DNA from: Pyrus communis
Lineage: Eukaryota; Streptophyta; Magnoliopsida; Rosales; Rosaceae
Direction: 5' to 3'
Assembly (NCBI RefSeq): GCF_963583255.1
Contig: NC_084807.1
Span: forward strand, 23,643,572-23,707,571
Length of the DNA: 64,000 nt
The notes under the pieces are model-generated. The model saw only the letters and a list, made by a program, of their open reading frames with translations. It was not told where the DNA came from and searched no databases. Each line of letters begins with the position of its first letter. Position 1 is the first letter of the stretch. Position numbers and translations under genes: made by a program. Below, in pieces: positions 1 through 11,821 of this stretch.

Positions 1-1529
1 AATGTAAACACATTCCGAACTTGGATCAGGGCACTTTTAACTTTTATGAGAATCATTACATCCCACCTTACACATTCAATATATCGATTCATCAGTTTAT
101 TTTTGACATAAGGAACACGCAAGTAACCAAGGGTACGTAAGTGAGTGGAAGAAGAAGAGCAACCAAACAAAAATGTGTGGGGAGTGGACCAACGAAGTGT
201 AGGTGTAGGAAGTAAATTGATGAGGTGAACAAAAGTGAGCACGGCCTCAACCCATAAAGTGAGAGGAGCATAAGCCGCAACGAGCAAAGTACTAGTCATG
301 TCAACAGTATGATGATGCTTGAGCTCAGCAAGTTTATTCTATTGGGGCGTGTGAGGACATGAAAAATGTTATTGAATACTAGATCGATTGTAATACTCAG
401 AAAATGAGTGATTTATTTACTTAGTACCACCATCACTTTGCAATTATTTAATAGAGGCATTAAATAAATTTTTAACCATAGCCACAAATGTTTGAAAATA
501 CGTGAAAACTTCAGATTTCTTTTTCATTAGACAAATCCACGAATAACGCGAATAATCATCAATCAAAAGTATTTAATAAGATAACCAGAAACAAAATCAA
601 CAGTGGACATCCACACATCCTAATGGATAATAAAAAAAGAAGGAACAATTTCACATTCATTATTCAATTCACAAGGAAGCTGTGCGAATTTTCCTAAAGC
701 ACAACTTTTACAAAAGTGACGAGAAACGACATAGTTTGAACCTAGACTAGAATGTAAACGAGACAACACAGACGCATACAAATGACCAAGATGTTTATGC
801 CAATCAATGGACGACGCAGTAAGAGCTTAAGGGGATTAAAATGACAACGGGTATAGTCCATCTTTACATGGGTCTTGAAAGAGCAACGCACTATTACGTA
901 AATAAAAAAAATACAATAAAAGAGATGGAAGAAACAAATGCCATATTATTGTCTTACATAGCATGAGTAATAGAAAAGAGATTTTTGTGTAAAGATGGAA
1001 CATGAAAGATATTACGAAGATAGAAAGGTCCAGAATTAAGAGAAATGGGAATCGTACCAGTTAAAGTGATATTAAGTGTGTCACCATTACCCATTTAACC
1101 GAGTTGTGACCATGATAATGTTGTGGATTTTGAAGAGCACTTGCATCACCGGCCTTGTGGTGTGTGGCACCAGTGTTAGGAAACCAACTAGGGGTCCTGA
1201 TACTGGGAAAGGGATCCTCTCCGGATCTCTTCCACCAATCCACCAAATTAAGGGATCCGGCCCCTTGAAATTTGATATAACGGCTAAAGTTATTATAACT
1301 TTTAAAAGGGCTTCCTGTTTGTAGTCGTTGGATCAAATTTCAAGAGCCCAGATCCCTTCATTTGGTGAATTTGGTAGAAAGGATCCAAAGAGGATCCAAT
1401 TCCCCAATACTGAACAACCTGAGAGCCCGCAAAGGAAGAAAGTGCAGCGGGGCCTCCGTATCGACGTGGATAGGTGGTGGCAGAATGGTGTGACATGGAA
1501 CAAAATGGGACACGAATCAGCATTGGTTG

Positions 1530-1696
1530 GAGAAATTTTTTATTGTGACGGGAACACGGGTTACCTACGTGTTTTTATGTAAGTGGTGGGAAATTTTATT
1601 TTGTAAGTTATTAAATTTTTAACACACATATCCCACCATTTGTATAGTGACATGTGGTGTACCACCTCGTGTGCCCGTCACATCGAAAAATCTCTC
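1530..1696. mobile_element. MITE, Mutator-like, about 167 bp
   Basis: Terminal inverted repeats of about 24-30 bp face each other: GAGAAATTTTTTATTGTGAC on the left and the complement of GTCACATCGAAAAATCTCTC on the right. Near-identical 9-bp flanks (cattggttg at 1521-1529, tattggttg at 1697-1705) fit the 9-bp target duplication of Mutator-type elements. It sits inside the copia remnant, so it inserted later. No coding capacity. Confidence 0.7.
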
Positions 1697-1968
1697 TATT
1701 GGTTGGAAGGATGACCCAACAAATCAAGAGAGGTCCAATTACCTCCAGCAGCAAAATCCGCGAGGCCCATTTCAATGCAGAGTAGATTCATGACCCAGGG
1801 TGAGACCAGGAATTGGCTCAGTCAAAGTGGAAGTGATATGGCTAAGCTAACCACCAGTTGATCTTGTTGAAATCATTTGAGGTATTCATGATTCGGAACC
1901 GTGGAAGAGGTGATAGTGGCAGTGGTGGATGAACCTGAAGAAAGCCAATACAAAGAGTAGTCTAATCT

Positions 1969-2256
1969 CTTATAAGTTCATGCAAAATTCTTTTTCCCAT
2001 CAATGTGAGATTTATTCTCAACACACTTCCTTACGTGTGGCGGCTTTTTAAGCCTAACACATGAACAACACAACCGGGTGAAGTGGAGCACATGTGGCCG
2101 TTTGGCTTGATACGTGAGACAACTTGATAGGATATCATGAAGAAAGTTGAGGTTCCACCATAAAATCAATTGGCAATATGGGACGTAACTCCACCTCTTA
2201 TAAGTCCATGTAAGGTCCATTCTCTTATCAATGTGGGACTCATCCTCAACAGAATC
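1969..2256 (-). repeat. TRIM-like pair of direct repeats
   Basis: Two diverged direct copies of about 60 bp, at about 1969-2025 and 2197-2256, share ctcttataag...catgtaag/catgcaa...atcaatgtg.ga.t.attctcaaca. On the minus strand each begins TGTTGAG, a usual LTR start. About 170 bp without coding capacity lies between them. This fits a small terminal-repeat retrotransposon in miniature, but no clear primer-binding site or target duplication was seen. Confidence 0.4.
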
Positions 2257-2749
2257 AGAGGTAGAATGGGGAGGAATCGTGGTGGTGGCAGTAATGGTGA
2301 CAGCAAGTGGAGGATTTTGGAGATCGAAAGCAATGCTCTTGGAGTGAAGTTCTTCGAATGCGGCAGTGGAGATTATTCAGGACTGCAATGCGAAGCATGG
2401 AGTCGTCTGGGCCGAGACCGCGAAGGACTGTAACAAGATTGTCAGGGTCAACTGGACGACCCATGTTGGCAAGTTTATCAGCCAATGATTTAGCATGCTG
2501 CAGACACTCAGGGACATACAAGATAATAAATATTTGAATAAAGTAAAAGCAAACCTAATCTAAAACCGTTATGGACTCTTGTTTAACAGAAGGATTAGTT
2601 GATGAATTGGACTAAATGGTGCTAACGTATGAAACTATAAGAACGAAAGTGCAACAAAGAAAACTACAATGACGAAAGTGAGAATCCGAGTAAACGACTG
2701 GAACCGTTGGTGCATTTCTAAATTAGTTTCGTTTTCTTTTCGTGATCAG

Positions 2750-5062
2750 GATGACCGCTCTAGAGCGCAGAAGGAGAAAGAGGAGTTAGACCATGCAATT
2801 TCACTGGCTCTGGCTGAAGATTTGAAAAAAAAAAGTGGTAGGTTTCCATTCTTCAAGATCTGAACTCTGAGTAGACGTTCTGTATGTGCGCGCGCGTGTT
2901 TTCACAATGTCGTTATTGAGGATTTAAAATTTCCAATTTACAGGATATAGATCGCAGACAGAAAAAGATGACGAGCTTACTAGGTCACGTCAGGAAGGTC
3001 TGAATCCACCTTTATATCCTCCATATGCCCCAGCCCCTCCACCGTATTATCCCAATGGACAACAAAGGTAGCATTTTATCAGGTGTACTTTTTAATTTCG
3101 CGAAGCTTAAGATCTTCAATTTGATTAATTTTTATTTGCGTACCAAATTGCTCAGTGTTAATGAAGCTTGAAAGTTGCTGATACTAATCCTGTGCTTTTT
3201 CTGTCTGATGAGCAGAATATGTGGTGGTTGTAAACTCGACATACGCTATGGCAACTACCTGGAATGCATGGGGACTTTCTTTCATCCCCAGTGCTTCTGT
3301 TGTCGTTCTTGTGGCCGTCCGATTGTTGAGAATGAGGTAGCTTCTCTTCCTTGGACTCGGACGACCGTGTTCTTTATTTCCCTATGATCTAGTTCTTACC
3401 GGTCTTTTCCCTTGATTGAAGTTTTCTTTGTCAGGGAGGGATCCATATCACAAGTCCTGCTTTAAAGAACTGGCTCATCCCAAGTGTGAAGTTTGCCATC
3501 AATTTGTAAGAAAAGTCGATTTTCTAAATAAATAGAAATATTATTGTAACCTACTTCGACATAAACAATTCTTCGCTTTGAAAATTTTCAGATTCCAACA
3601 AATCGAGCTGGTTTGATCGAGTACAGATGCCATCCGTTTTGGTCACAAAAGTACTGTCCAGCACATGAACAGGATAACACATCTCGTTGCTGCAGTTGCG
3701 AACGCTTAGAGGTACTAATCTACACTAGCACCAAAATTTTAACCTTGAAAACTATCTCCTCCTAGTATTTCTTTAAAATGAAATGTCACGAGCGCTAAAT
3801 GAAAACTTTTCTGCTTTCTTCTTTTTCTTCCTTTTGAAGTCTTGGGATGCAAGGTACGTTTCATTGGGGGATGGGCGAAGTCTATGCTTCGAGTGCATGG
3901 AATCTGCTATCATGGACACCGGTGACTGTCAGGCTCTGTATCACGCCATACGAGACTACTTTGAAGGGATGAACATGCAATTGGATCAGCAAATACCCAT
4001 GCTTCTGGTCGAAAGACAAGCTCTAAAAGAAGCTATTGTAGGCGAAAAGAGTGTAATGTCGAAATCCCTGCTCTGTTCTTGAGTTTTTTTTTTCAGTTTG
4101 GGGAGCTCTTCTAATTCATAACTGGTTCTTTGCAGGGCCCCCATCACATGCCCGAGACGAGGGGTTTATGCCTTTTGGAAGAGCAGACTGTCACCAGTGT
4201 ACGAATTTAGACAATTCTACTAGTTTGCTTTTCGTTCTTAAAATTGAAATGATTCCTGAAGCTGACCTAAAAGGAATTTCCTCATTTGTTTCTCTTGAAT
4301 CTTCATGAGTAACTAATCAGATCATCAAAAGGCCGAGAATTAGGGGGCATCAATATATTGGAATGAGAACCCAACCTCAGAAATTGACTCGAAATTGTGA
4401 AGTTACTGCCATTCTTGTTCTCTATGGCTTCCCAAGGTAAAGCTAGTTGGTTTTTTCGAAAAAAAACAAAAAAAAAAAAAAAAAACGAAATGGTTATATA
4501 AAACTAGCACGCAAAGTTCATCTGACCGTTTTCAACATTCTTGTTGGATGCAGGTTACTAACAGGTGCCATTCTTGCCCATGAATTGATGCACGGCTTGT
4601 TACACCTCAAAGGTAGCATGTATTTCCAAAGCCCTCCTCACACGAACCTAAACCTAAAACCCTAAGCCCTGAACCTCGCCCCCTCTTTTTTCGGGGTCTC
4701 AATTTCTAGTTTAATTTGACAATGCAGGGTACCAGAATCTTAATCCCGAGGTAGAGAAAGGCATCTGCCAGGTGCTTTCGTACATGTGGCTTGAGTCGGA
4801 AGTAATGCCGCGATTCAAAAACATGCCATCTTCATCTACATTTACATCCGCAGCTTCCTCTTCCTCTTCCACGTTTTCATAAAAAAAAGGTGGAAAATCG
4901 AAAATTGAACACAAACTAGGGGAGTTTTTCATGCACCAAATCGCCAACGATTCTTCACCTGCATATGGAGGAGGGTTTCGAGCAGCTAATGCAGCTGTCA
5001 ACAAGTATGGTTTGCGTCGTACATTGGATCACATTCGCCTCACCGGAAACTTCCCGTTGTAA
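2750..5062 (+). pseudogene. DAR2-like LIM/peptidase pseudogene, 5' truncated with premature stop
   Basis: Ten exons match exons 3-12 of the intact gene at 15048: 2750-2837, 2944-3067, 3216-3336, 3422-3505, 3592-3711, 3840-4052, 4136-4198, 4321-4436, 4554-4612, 4728-5062. All splice sites are GT-AG and phases still join. LIM zinc ligands (CGGC, HPQC, CRSC, HKSC) and the HELMH zinc-peptidase motif are preserved. Three defects are visible. There is no exon 1 or 2 and no native promoter. The UIM-like helix reads AISLALAE, so the key Ser is Ala. In the last exon TAA at 4880-4882 replaces the TCG of the other copy after the Ser-rich linker, removing the last 59 residues, including the conserved C-terminus. 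Few other changes in the exons suggest loss of function is fairly recent. Confidence 0.88.
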
Positions 5063-5327
5063 CGAGGAAAAAATAAAGTTGCTATTTCACTGATCTCTTT
5101 GCTTTTATACGGCCATTGAAGTCTAGTATTTTGCTCAACCCTAATTACGGATTGAGCTCGTCGCAGAAGCTTTAGATTAGGGTGCTGGGACTGGGTAGAT
5201 ACAAGCTCAAACTGTGACTCTTAAATAATAAATAATAAATGAATGTATTATTTTCTTTGAGATGAGAAATTCCTCTGTTCTTAATTCTTACAAATCTTAA
5301 TGGAGTTTGCGTCTGCGTTATGGAATC

Positions 5328-5567
5328 TGACGAGAGTATTGGATCCACCACCAATCTCTCCACTGCATCTGCTGTCAAGACGTGATCCCACCAATCTCTC
5401 CATAGTGTTTATGTAAATAATCAAGAGTTATTAGTTACCTTTTATGTTGCTTAAAGTCAACTATAGACTTGTATATATCTTGTATCAATATGCAAAGCAT
5501 ATTAAGATTTGATTACTGGAATAAACAGGCTCTCTCTACAAAACCCTAAACCCTACTTTTCTCTATA
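5328..5567 (+). repeat. 5' LTR of the young copia element
   Basis: 240 bp beginning TGACGAGAGT and ending TTTCTCTATA. The ends are TG...TA rather than the usual TG...CA in both copies, so this is a family trait rather than damage. The only difference from the 3' LTR is G against A in agac(g/a)tgatc. Confidence 0.95.
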
Positions 5568-5673
5568 TGGTATCATCCTTTCTCTCGAGCTAACGCCTCC
5601 CACCGTTCGATCCTCTCCACGCCCCACCACCCCCCTCTCCGCTGCATCCTCTGCTTCCTCTCCTTCTTCACCC

Positions 5674-8600
5674 ATGGCCGCATCTATTGCTTCCCTTCCC
5701 ACCTCCTTCAACATCTCCCACACCATCAATACTCCCATGGACAGAAATAATTATCTCAGTTGGCGTTCTCAGTTTTCCGACATCCTTGAAATTCATGGTC
5801 TGGAAGATGTCGTGACCCTCAATACCAAACCTCCCAAGAAACTTGATGATGGCTCTCTTAATCCGAATTATTCTCGTGACAAACTTGTTCTCAGTTGGAT
5901 CAAGTCTACTTGCTCATCCTCTATCCGCTTTATCCCGCTTCCTTGCACGTATGCCTTCGATGCTTGGTCTCTCCTGGAAAAACGTTTGTCTCCTGTCTCC
6001 AAGACTCACATCCGCACCCTTCGGGAACAACTCCGCACCCTAAAAAAGGATTCCGAGAAGTCCATGTCTGACTATTTGCTGCATGCCAAAAGCCTTGCAG
6101 ATTCTCTTACTGCTGCTGGCTCCCTTATTTCTGACGACGACCTCATCGAAAGTCTCTTAGATGGTCTTGGTCCTGAATATAAAGAGTTCACCACCGCCGT
6201 TCATCTTCGATCTCCTCTCACTTATGATGATTGCTATGACTTGCTCCTTCAAGAAGAACATCTCATCCACAAGATGTCCACACTCTCCTTGTCCGGTAAC
6301 GCTGCTTTCACTGCTTCTCGTCGTCCTGCTGCCTCGTCTCCGACTGCTCACAATGGCCACCGTTCCTCTTCTTCCCATCACTCATTTGGACAAGGCAGTA
6401 GTCGTGGTCGACCTTGGCGCTATTCCAAACCAAACCGTCAAGCCCACTGGAATTCTCCTCGACCTACTCCCCGGTCCTCGAATGACACTCACCCACCTCT
6501 TCTTCCCACACCGTCCCTACCACCTAAGCCACCAACTTTTGAATATGATGGCTACTGTCAACTGTGTGAAGACTATGGTCACAAAGCCCGCCAGTGTCCC
6601 TCCCGAGGCAACTTTGCCTATTTAGCCACTGCGGACTCTCATTCGTCAACACCTTGGGTGGTCGATTCCGGCGCCACCAACCACATCACCAATGATCATT
6701 CCGCTCTCACACAAATTCGTCCATACACAGGTACTGACACTATCATTGTGGGCAACGGCAATCACCTTCCTATTTCTCATGTTGGTAAATCCTCCATCTC
6801 TGGTTTGCATGGACCTATGTTCCTCAAAGATGTGTTATATGTCCCTGCCATTAAGAAGAATCTCTTATCTCTTCGTCGTTTTTGTTATGATAATCACTGT
6901 TTCTTTGAGATGGATGATTGTTCTTTTCGTGTGAAGGACAAGAAAACGGGCCAACTCCTTCTGATTGGGCATAGCTATGGTGAACTTTACTACATTCGAG
7001 CTGCTTCTCATATCTCTCCCAAGCTTGTGTGTTATGGTGAACGGACAACTAGCGACGTGTGGCATGCTCGCTTGGGTCACCCATCCACTGCTATATTTCA
7101 AGTTTTAGCCAATAAGTATCACCTTCCCATTAGTGGTGCAGTTTCATCAAATAACAAATGTCATGTTTGTCCCATAGGCAAGGCATGTCGCCTTCCATTC
7201 TCCTTTCGGACGTCCATAACTCACTATCCTTTAGACATGTTACATCTTGATGTATGGGGACCTGCTCCTGTGCTATCTAGTTTTGGTTATAAATACTATT
7301 TATCTATAGTGGATGATTATTCAAGATTTGTGTGGTTGTTCCCTCTTGTTCGCAAGTCAGATGTAATGCCTACCTTTATTACTTTCAAACGCATGATTGA
7401 AAATCGTTTGACTCGCACTATTAAAGTATTACAAACAGATGGTGGTGGTGAATTCACTAGCATTGCGTTTCGGCACTTTCTTCGTGATCATGGCATCTCA
7501 CATCAACTTTCTTGCCCACATACGCCGCAACAAAATGGCATCGTTGAGCGCAAACATCGTCATGTTACCGAAATGGGTCTCTGTCTCCTTGCTCAATCTC
7601 ATCTCCTTCACAAATTTTGGGTGGAGGCATTCACAACTGCTGCATTCCTCATCAACCGGTTGCCTCTTCATCATCTTGGGAATGTTTCTCCTTATGAAAA
7701 ACTTTTTGCCAAAGTTCCTGATTACCGGTTTCTTAAGACGTTTGGCTGCACATGCTTTCCTCACTTGGTTCCTTACAACAAACATAAGTTGATGCATAAG
7801 TCCATCCCATGTGTCTTCATTGGCTACGACAATAACTACAAAGGCTACCGTTGTTTCGACATTCCTTCCGGTAAGGTGTATATTTCTCGCAATGTCCACT
7901 TTGATGAACTCACTTTTCCGTATCACAATCGCATGGCAGCTTCTCCTCCTCCTGAGCAGTCTTCTCCACCCCTCTTTTTGGAACCACTACTGCCTGCCGT
8001 GGCCCCTCTGTCTTCCAGCACCGTTCCACCACCTGCCGCAGCACCTGTGTCTCCTCGCCAGCTTCCACCACCTGCATCTGCCACCTTCATTGCTGCCTCA
8101 CCGTCACCTGTTACTTCTCCCGATTCTACTCCTCCACGCAAATTTGGGAGCATCAATGCTCTTACTTATCCCTCGCCTCGGCATCCCCTTCCTCACGGGT
8201 TAACTGCTGTCCTTGACGATCCTCTGTCCATTGAGCCCACTAGCTACACTCAAGCCTCCAAAATTCCTCATTGGCAGCAAGCGATGAAAGAGGAACATGA
8301 TGCACTTCTTCAGAATCACACTTGGTCTCTTGTTCCTGTTACTCCCCATATGAATATTGTGGGCTGCAAATGGGTCTTTCGTGTTAAACGCAAGGCCGAC
8401 GGTTCCATTGATCGCCACAAGGCTCGTCTTGTCGCCAAGGGGTTCAATCAACAAGTTGGTGTTGACTACGCCGAGACCTTTAGTCCTGTTGTTAAACCAG
8501 GTACTATTCGGACTATTCTTGCCTTAGCCGTCTCACACAACTGGTCCTTGTAGCAACTTGACGTTCGGAATGCCTTCTTGAATGGTATTCTTCACGAGGA

Positions 8601-9818
8601 GGTGTATATGAAACAACCACCTGGCTTTGTTGATCCCAGTCACTCCCAGTATGTTTGTCGCCTTCACAAAGCACTTTATGGTCTCAAACAAGCACCTCGC
8701 ACTTGGTTCCAACGTCTAGCATCCTTCTTATGCAATCAAGGCTTTTCCCATAGCAAATCGGATGCATCCTTGTTTACTTACCATTCCTCTACACACTCCC
8801 TCTATGTTCTGGTATACGTTGATGATCTTATTGTCACAGGTTCAAACAATGATGCTATTCACAGGTTCCTTGATCAACTATGTACCACCTTTGCTAGTCG
8901 CAAGCTAGGTGACCTCCATTTTTTTCTTGGCAAGACAGCCACCTCTCTCTTGCTCAAAGCCGTTATGCCTCTGATTTACTCCAGAAATTTAAGATGGACC
9001 AGTGCAAGCCCAGCCCCACTCCATTCCTCTCCTCCTTGCATCTCTCGGCGTCTGACGGTGATCTTCTTTCGGAACCTGAGGTTTATCGGAGCATGGTTGG
9101 CGGCCTTCAGTATCTAACTCTCACCCGTCCAGACATTTCCTTTGCCGTTAATCAAGTTTGTCAGTACATGCACAACCCGACATCAACTCATCTTCAGGCC
9201 GTCAAACGTATCTACCGCTACATCAAAGGGACTGTTGAACGCGGTCTTTTGTTTCGTTCCTCTCCTGATTTCACTCTTCGTGGCTTCTCTGATGCTAACT
9301 GGGCTGGTTCCCTTGATGATCGTCGATCAACCAGTGGTGCCTGCATTTTTCTTGGTCCGAACCTCCTTACATGGACCGCCAAAAAGAAATCCACCGTGTC
9401 TCGTTCTAGCTCAGAAGCAGAATATCGTGCTCTTGCCACCACAGCTGCTGAAATTCGTTGGTTCTGTTATCTCTTCCGTGAACTAGGCATTCCGCTTCGT
9501 TCTCCACCTTGCATCTTCGTCGACAATGTCTCTGCTCTTCACATGGCCGCTAATCCTGTGTTTCATGCGCGTACTCGTCATATAGAGATTGACTACCACT
9601 TTGTTCGCGAGCTTCTTGCCCACGGTGTACTTCAAACTCGCCACATCTCCTCTCATCATCAAATCACTGATATCTTCACTAAAGGACTTTCCCGCGATCG
9701 ATTCTCTTTCCTTGGTTCCAAGCTCAATCTACACTTTGTTTCGTATCGCTTGAGGGGGGGTGACGAGAGTATTGGATCCACCACCAATCTCTCCACTGCA
9801 TCTGCTGTCAAGACATGA
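5674..9818 (+). pseudogene. Copia gag-pol polyprotein, interrupted by one stop and one frameshift
   Basis: The upstream ATG at 5509 lies in the LTR, so I take 5674 (MAASIASLP) as the start. Domains follow copia order: gag UBN2 region; CCHC knuckle (CQLC...GH....C, near residue 294); protease WVVDSGATNH (Asp near 331); the region before integrase (VWHARLGHP); integrase core (LDVWGP, QTDGGGEF near 589, QNGIVERKH); reverse transcriptase from GCKWVFRVKRKADG, with YVDDLIV; RNase H (SEAEYRALA, VDNVSAL) and the DIFTKGLS end. TAG at 8551-8553 stops the frame in the reverse transcriptase just before [12 protein letters not shown] small deletion near 8930-8934, after HFFLG, shifts the frame and joins [16 protein letters not shown]. 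The last frame then runs into the 3' LTR. Confidence 0.93.
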
Positions 9819-10000
9819 TCCCACCAATCTCTCCATAGTGTTTATGTAAATAATCAAGAGTTATTAGTTACCTTTTATGTTGCTTAAAGTCAACTATAGA
9901 CTTGTATATATCTTGTATCAATATGCAAAGCATATTAAGATTTGATTACTGGAATAAACAGGCTCTCTCTACAAAACCCTAAACCCTACTTTTCTCTATA
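9761..10000 (+). repeat. 3' LTR of the young copia element
   Basis: 240 bp, one substitution away from the 5' LTR. It is followed by target duplication GAATC and then by host sequence that continues the DAR2-like 3' flank. Confidence 0.95.
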
Positions 10001-10505
10001 GAATCTTCTGTTAGAGAAGTTTTGTGAAAGATTACTTCGTATGAGAGCAAGGTGGTGGGCACGTGACAGATTCCCCAATGTGTAGAAAAATTCTTGTAAA
10101 AGACGAGCATGCTTTTGGAGACAGATTAATTTTTCAAAGTGACTAATCACACCGCCATGTAATGTTAGAAATTTGCACCTAACAATATAGATGAATGACG
10201 ATATCGCCATGGTAGTGTGACAATCATGTTGAGCATTTAGCTAATAGATAGATTAGTACAATGTTTAATGATCGCTTACTTTGTTAATTCGAAGACAAGA
10301 ACACATCAAAAGTGTGAGATAAGAAGATTGAATATTTCTGATAACTGCGGAAGACAGTTGTGTCGCTAAAAATAATAAATGTGAGAGACATAGGATCGTC
10401 AATCCATACATGGAAAAATCTATTCCTCATAGCAGTATGGGAAAACTACTTACCAAGAGATTTTGTTACAACAGCTTCATTCACGCCCTTCCTACACAGG
10501 CAGGG

Positions 10506-11143
10506 TCCGTCCCTCCCTGCCCCTGCGATGCCATTCGATTGGGTTCTCAGATCCTCCCAGCTCAGATTTCTCCTCGAGAGAAGCCTAGAAATCCCAACTG
10601 CGAAAAAGGATCTCTCCTTTTTTTTATGGTCCGAGTGCTATCCTACGGAGGCTCTTCGAATTTTGGCTTTTGGGTTTGGTGGGCCTTTTTTTTTTAAAGG
10701 AATATATTTGTGTAGATAATAAAAAGTGAATTTTGTCGGAAAAAAAAGGAGGTAGAAAATGGGAAGGAACAGAGAAACATGGGGAAAATGTTTTTTGATT
10801 TGGAAAAAAAGAAGAAGAAAGCGTCAAAAGATTGAGATTCAGACGGCTGCAACTCCTAGGTGAGTGTAACGGCGGTGCCCATAATAATCTGAGTTCTATG
10901 CAAAAACTAACCATTGCAAAAAATTAGTAGATTTTTATATATGCAAAATTTAATTGTTAAGTTTTTAGACCACTAAATAGTACGTACCATAGAAAACAAA
11001 TTGATTGTAAGAAATAACTTGGTAATAAAAATGATAATACACCGGTAACATTGAAAATCTCTTGCTAAACATGTTTTCAGATATGAACTTCTATGCATTT
11101 GGAATTTGGAAGGCTGAACCCATCTAGCAAAACAATCTATTAA
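10506..11143. other. Intergenic, no gene recognised
   Basis: Beyond the duplicated block the sequence has a short GC-richer stretch (about 10500-10620) and then A/T-rich DNA with homopolymer runs. Open frames of 90-120 codons occur on both strands, but none shows a recognisable domain or splice-supported extension. I see no feature I can support. Confidence 0.5.
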
Positions 11144-11151
11144 GGGATCAC

Positions 11152-11813
11152 TAGGGGTGGGCATAAAAACCGTCAAACCGCAAAACCGCATCGAACCGTA
11201 AGAAAAAAAACTGAAAAAAACCGTGTTGACCGGAAAAGTCAACTTTGAGTGAAAAACCGAACCGAACCGTTCAAACCGGTTCCGGTTTCGAATGACCAAG
11301 AACCGGCCGAACCGAACCGAACCGTTTTATTAATAATAAATAAATAAATTATATATACACACACATGTTATGGTATAATAGGTTGAAAAATAGGTTGAAA
11401 AATTGTGTACAGGAGCTGCTGCTTCTTGCTTGCTCTCTGAAGTCTGAAAACTTGCAATTTGTTTCATCATTTTTTTGTTTGTTGACTGATTGACCATATG
11501 TATTTTAGTTGTCTCTTTTTGTTGACTTGGTGCCACTACCAAAGACATTTGCATTAAAAAAGATGTGTTGTATGCAACTTTATGTAATCAGTTTTAGAAG
11601 ATGTATTTGAATGCATAATGATTTGGTGTTCAAATAATTTATTATTAGGAACCGTAAACCGGCAAGAACCGAATCGGAACCGGTGTAGACCGAACCGTAA
11701 TGTTCTAGTCATAAATTTAAGTGGAACCGCACCGAATCGAACCGTTAATATATTTCGGTTCCGGTTCCAATTTAGGGGTGGAACCGCACCGAACCGCACC
11801 GTGCCCACCCCTA
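11152..11813. mobile_element. hAT-type MITE, 662 bp
   Basis: The ends are perfect 12-bp inverted repeats, TAGGGGTGGGCA and TGCCCACCCCTA, flanked by an identical 8-bp duplication GGGATCAC (11144-11151 and 11814-11821); both are hallmarks of hAT elements. Both sub-terminal regions are packed with short ACCGAACCG/CGGTTCGGT-type motifs in both orientations, as expected of transposase-binding arrays. There is no transposase; the frames through it are repeat-encoded (VRFGAVP units). Confidence 0.93.
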
Positions 11814-11821
11814 GGGATCAC

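Larger units (their letters stand above)
1..2521 (-). mobile_element. Decayed Ty1/copia retrotransposon remnant
   Basis: Reading the minus strand from right to left gives copia domains in the normal order. A gag segment lies at about 2521-2255 (QHAKSLADKLANMGRPVDPD, the UBN2-type gag helix region). A protease region lies at about 1336-1020, with WFPNTGATHH in place of the family's WxxDSGATHH, followed by a GN-G...HVP-KNLFS stretch typical of the region before integrase. An integrase stretch lies at about 290-90, resembling the FWVEA...INRLP...P part of copia integrase but split over two frames. Stops, frameshifts and a D-to-N change in the protease motif make it non-functional. No LTR pair was found; the left end runs out of the window and the right end abuts the truncated DAR2-like copy. 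Confidence 0.75.
5328..10000 (+). mobile_element. Young Ty1/copia LTR retrotransposon, 4.67 kb
   Basis: Two 240-bp LTRs (5328-5567 and 9761-10000) differ at one base. The 5-bp target duplication GAATC lies at 5323-5327 and 10001-10005. The primer-binding site TGGTATCA, complementary to initiator tRNA-Met, starts directly after the 5' LTR at 5568, and a G-rich polypurine tract (tgagggggg) ends directly before the 3' LTR. The pre-insertion site can be read in the paralogous flank near 18475. One gag-pol frame fills the inside but is broken twice (see its entry), so this copy cannot move by itself. Confidence 0.95.
2588..10500 (+). repeat. Segmental duplicate of the DAR2-like locus, left copy
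   Basis: From about 2588 to 5327 and again from 10001 to about 10500 the sequence aligns, with substitutions and small indels, to about 15816-18950. Homology begins abruptly inside what is intron 2 of the intact gene (shared landmark: gatgaattggactaaatggt). It ends about 500 bp beyond the copia insertion, close to where the other copy runs into the 3' end of the carrier gene. The block 5328-10000 is a later copia insertion. Only this copy lacks exons 1 and 2, so it was probably truncated when formed. Confidence 0.85.

Noticed and set aside
3400..3510. Frameshift in the LIM exon of the left DAR2 copy
   Set aside because: The tempting acceptor at tttgtcag gives a wrong frame. Using the AG at 3420-3421 (gattgaag) restores FSLSGRDPYHKSC in phase, as in the intact copy.
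4711..5004. Minus-strand frames over the DAR2 last exons
   Set aside because: They are antisense shadows of the conserved coding exon and have no independent support.
5509..8553. A 1014-codon open frame as a host gene
   Set aside because: It is copia gag-pol bounded by LTRs and a target duplication, and it starts inside the LTR.
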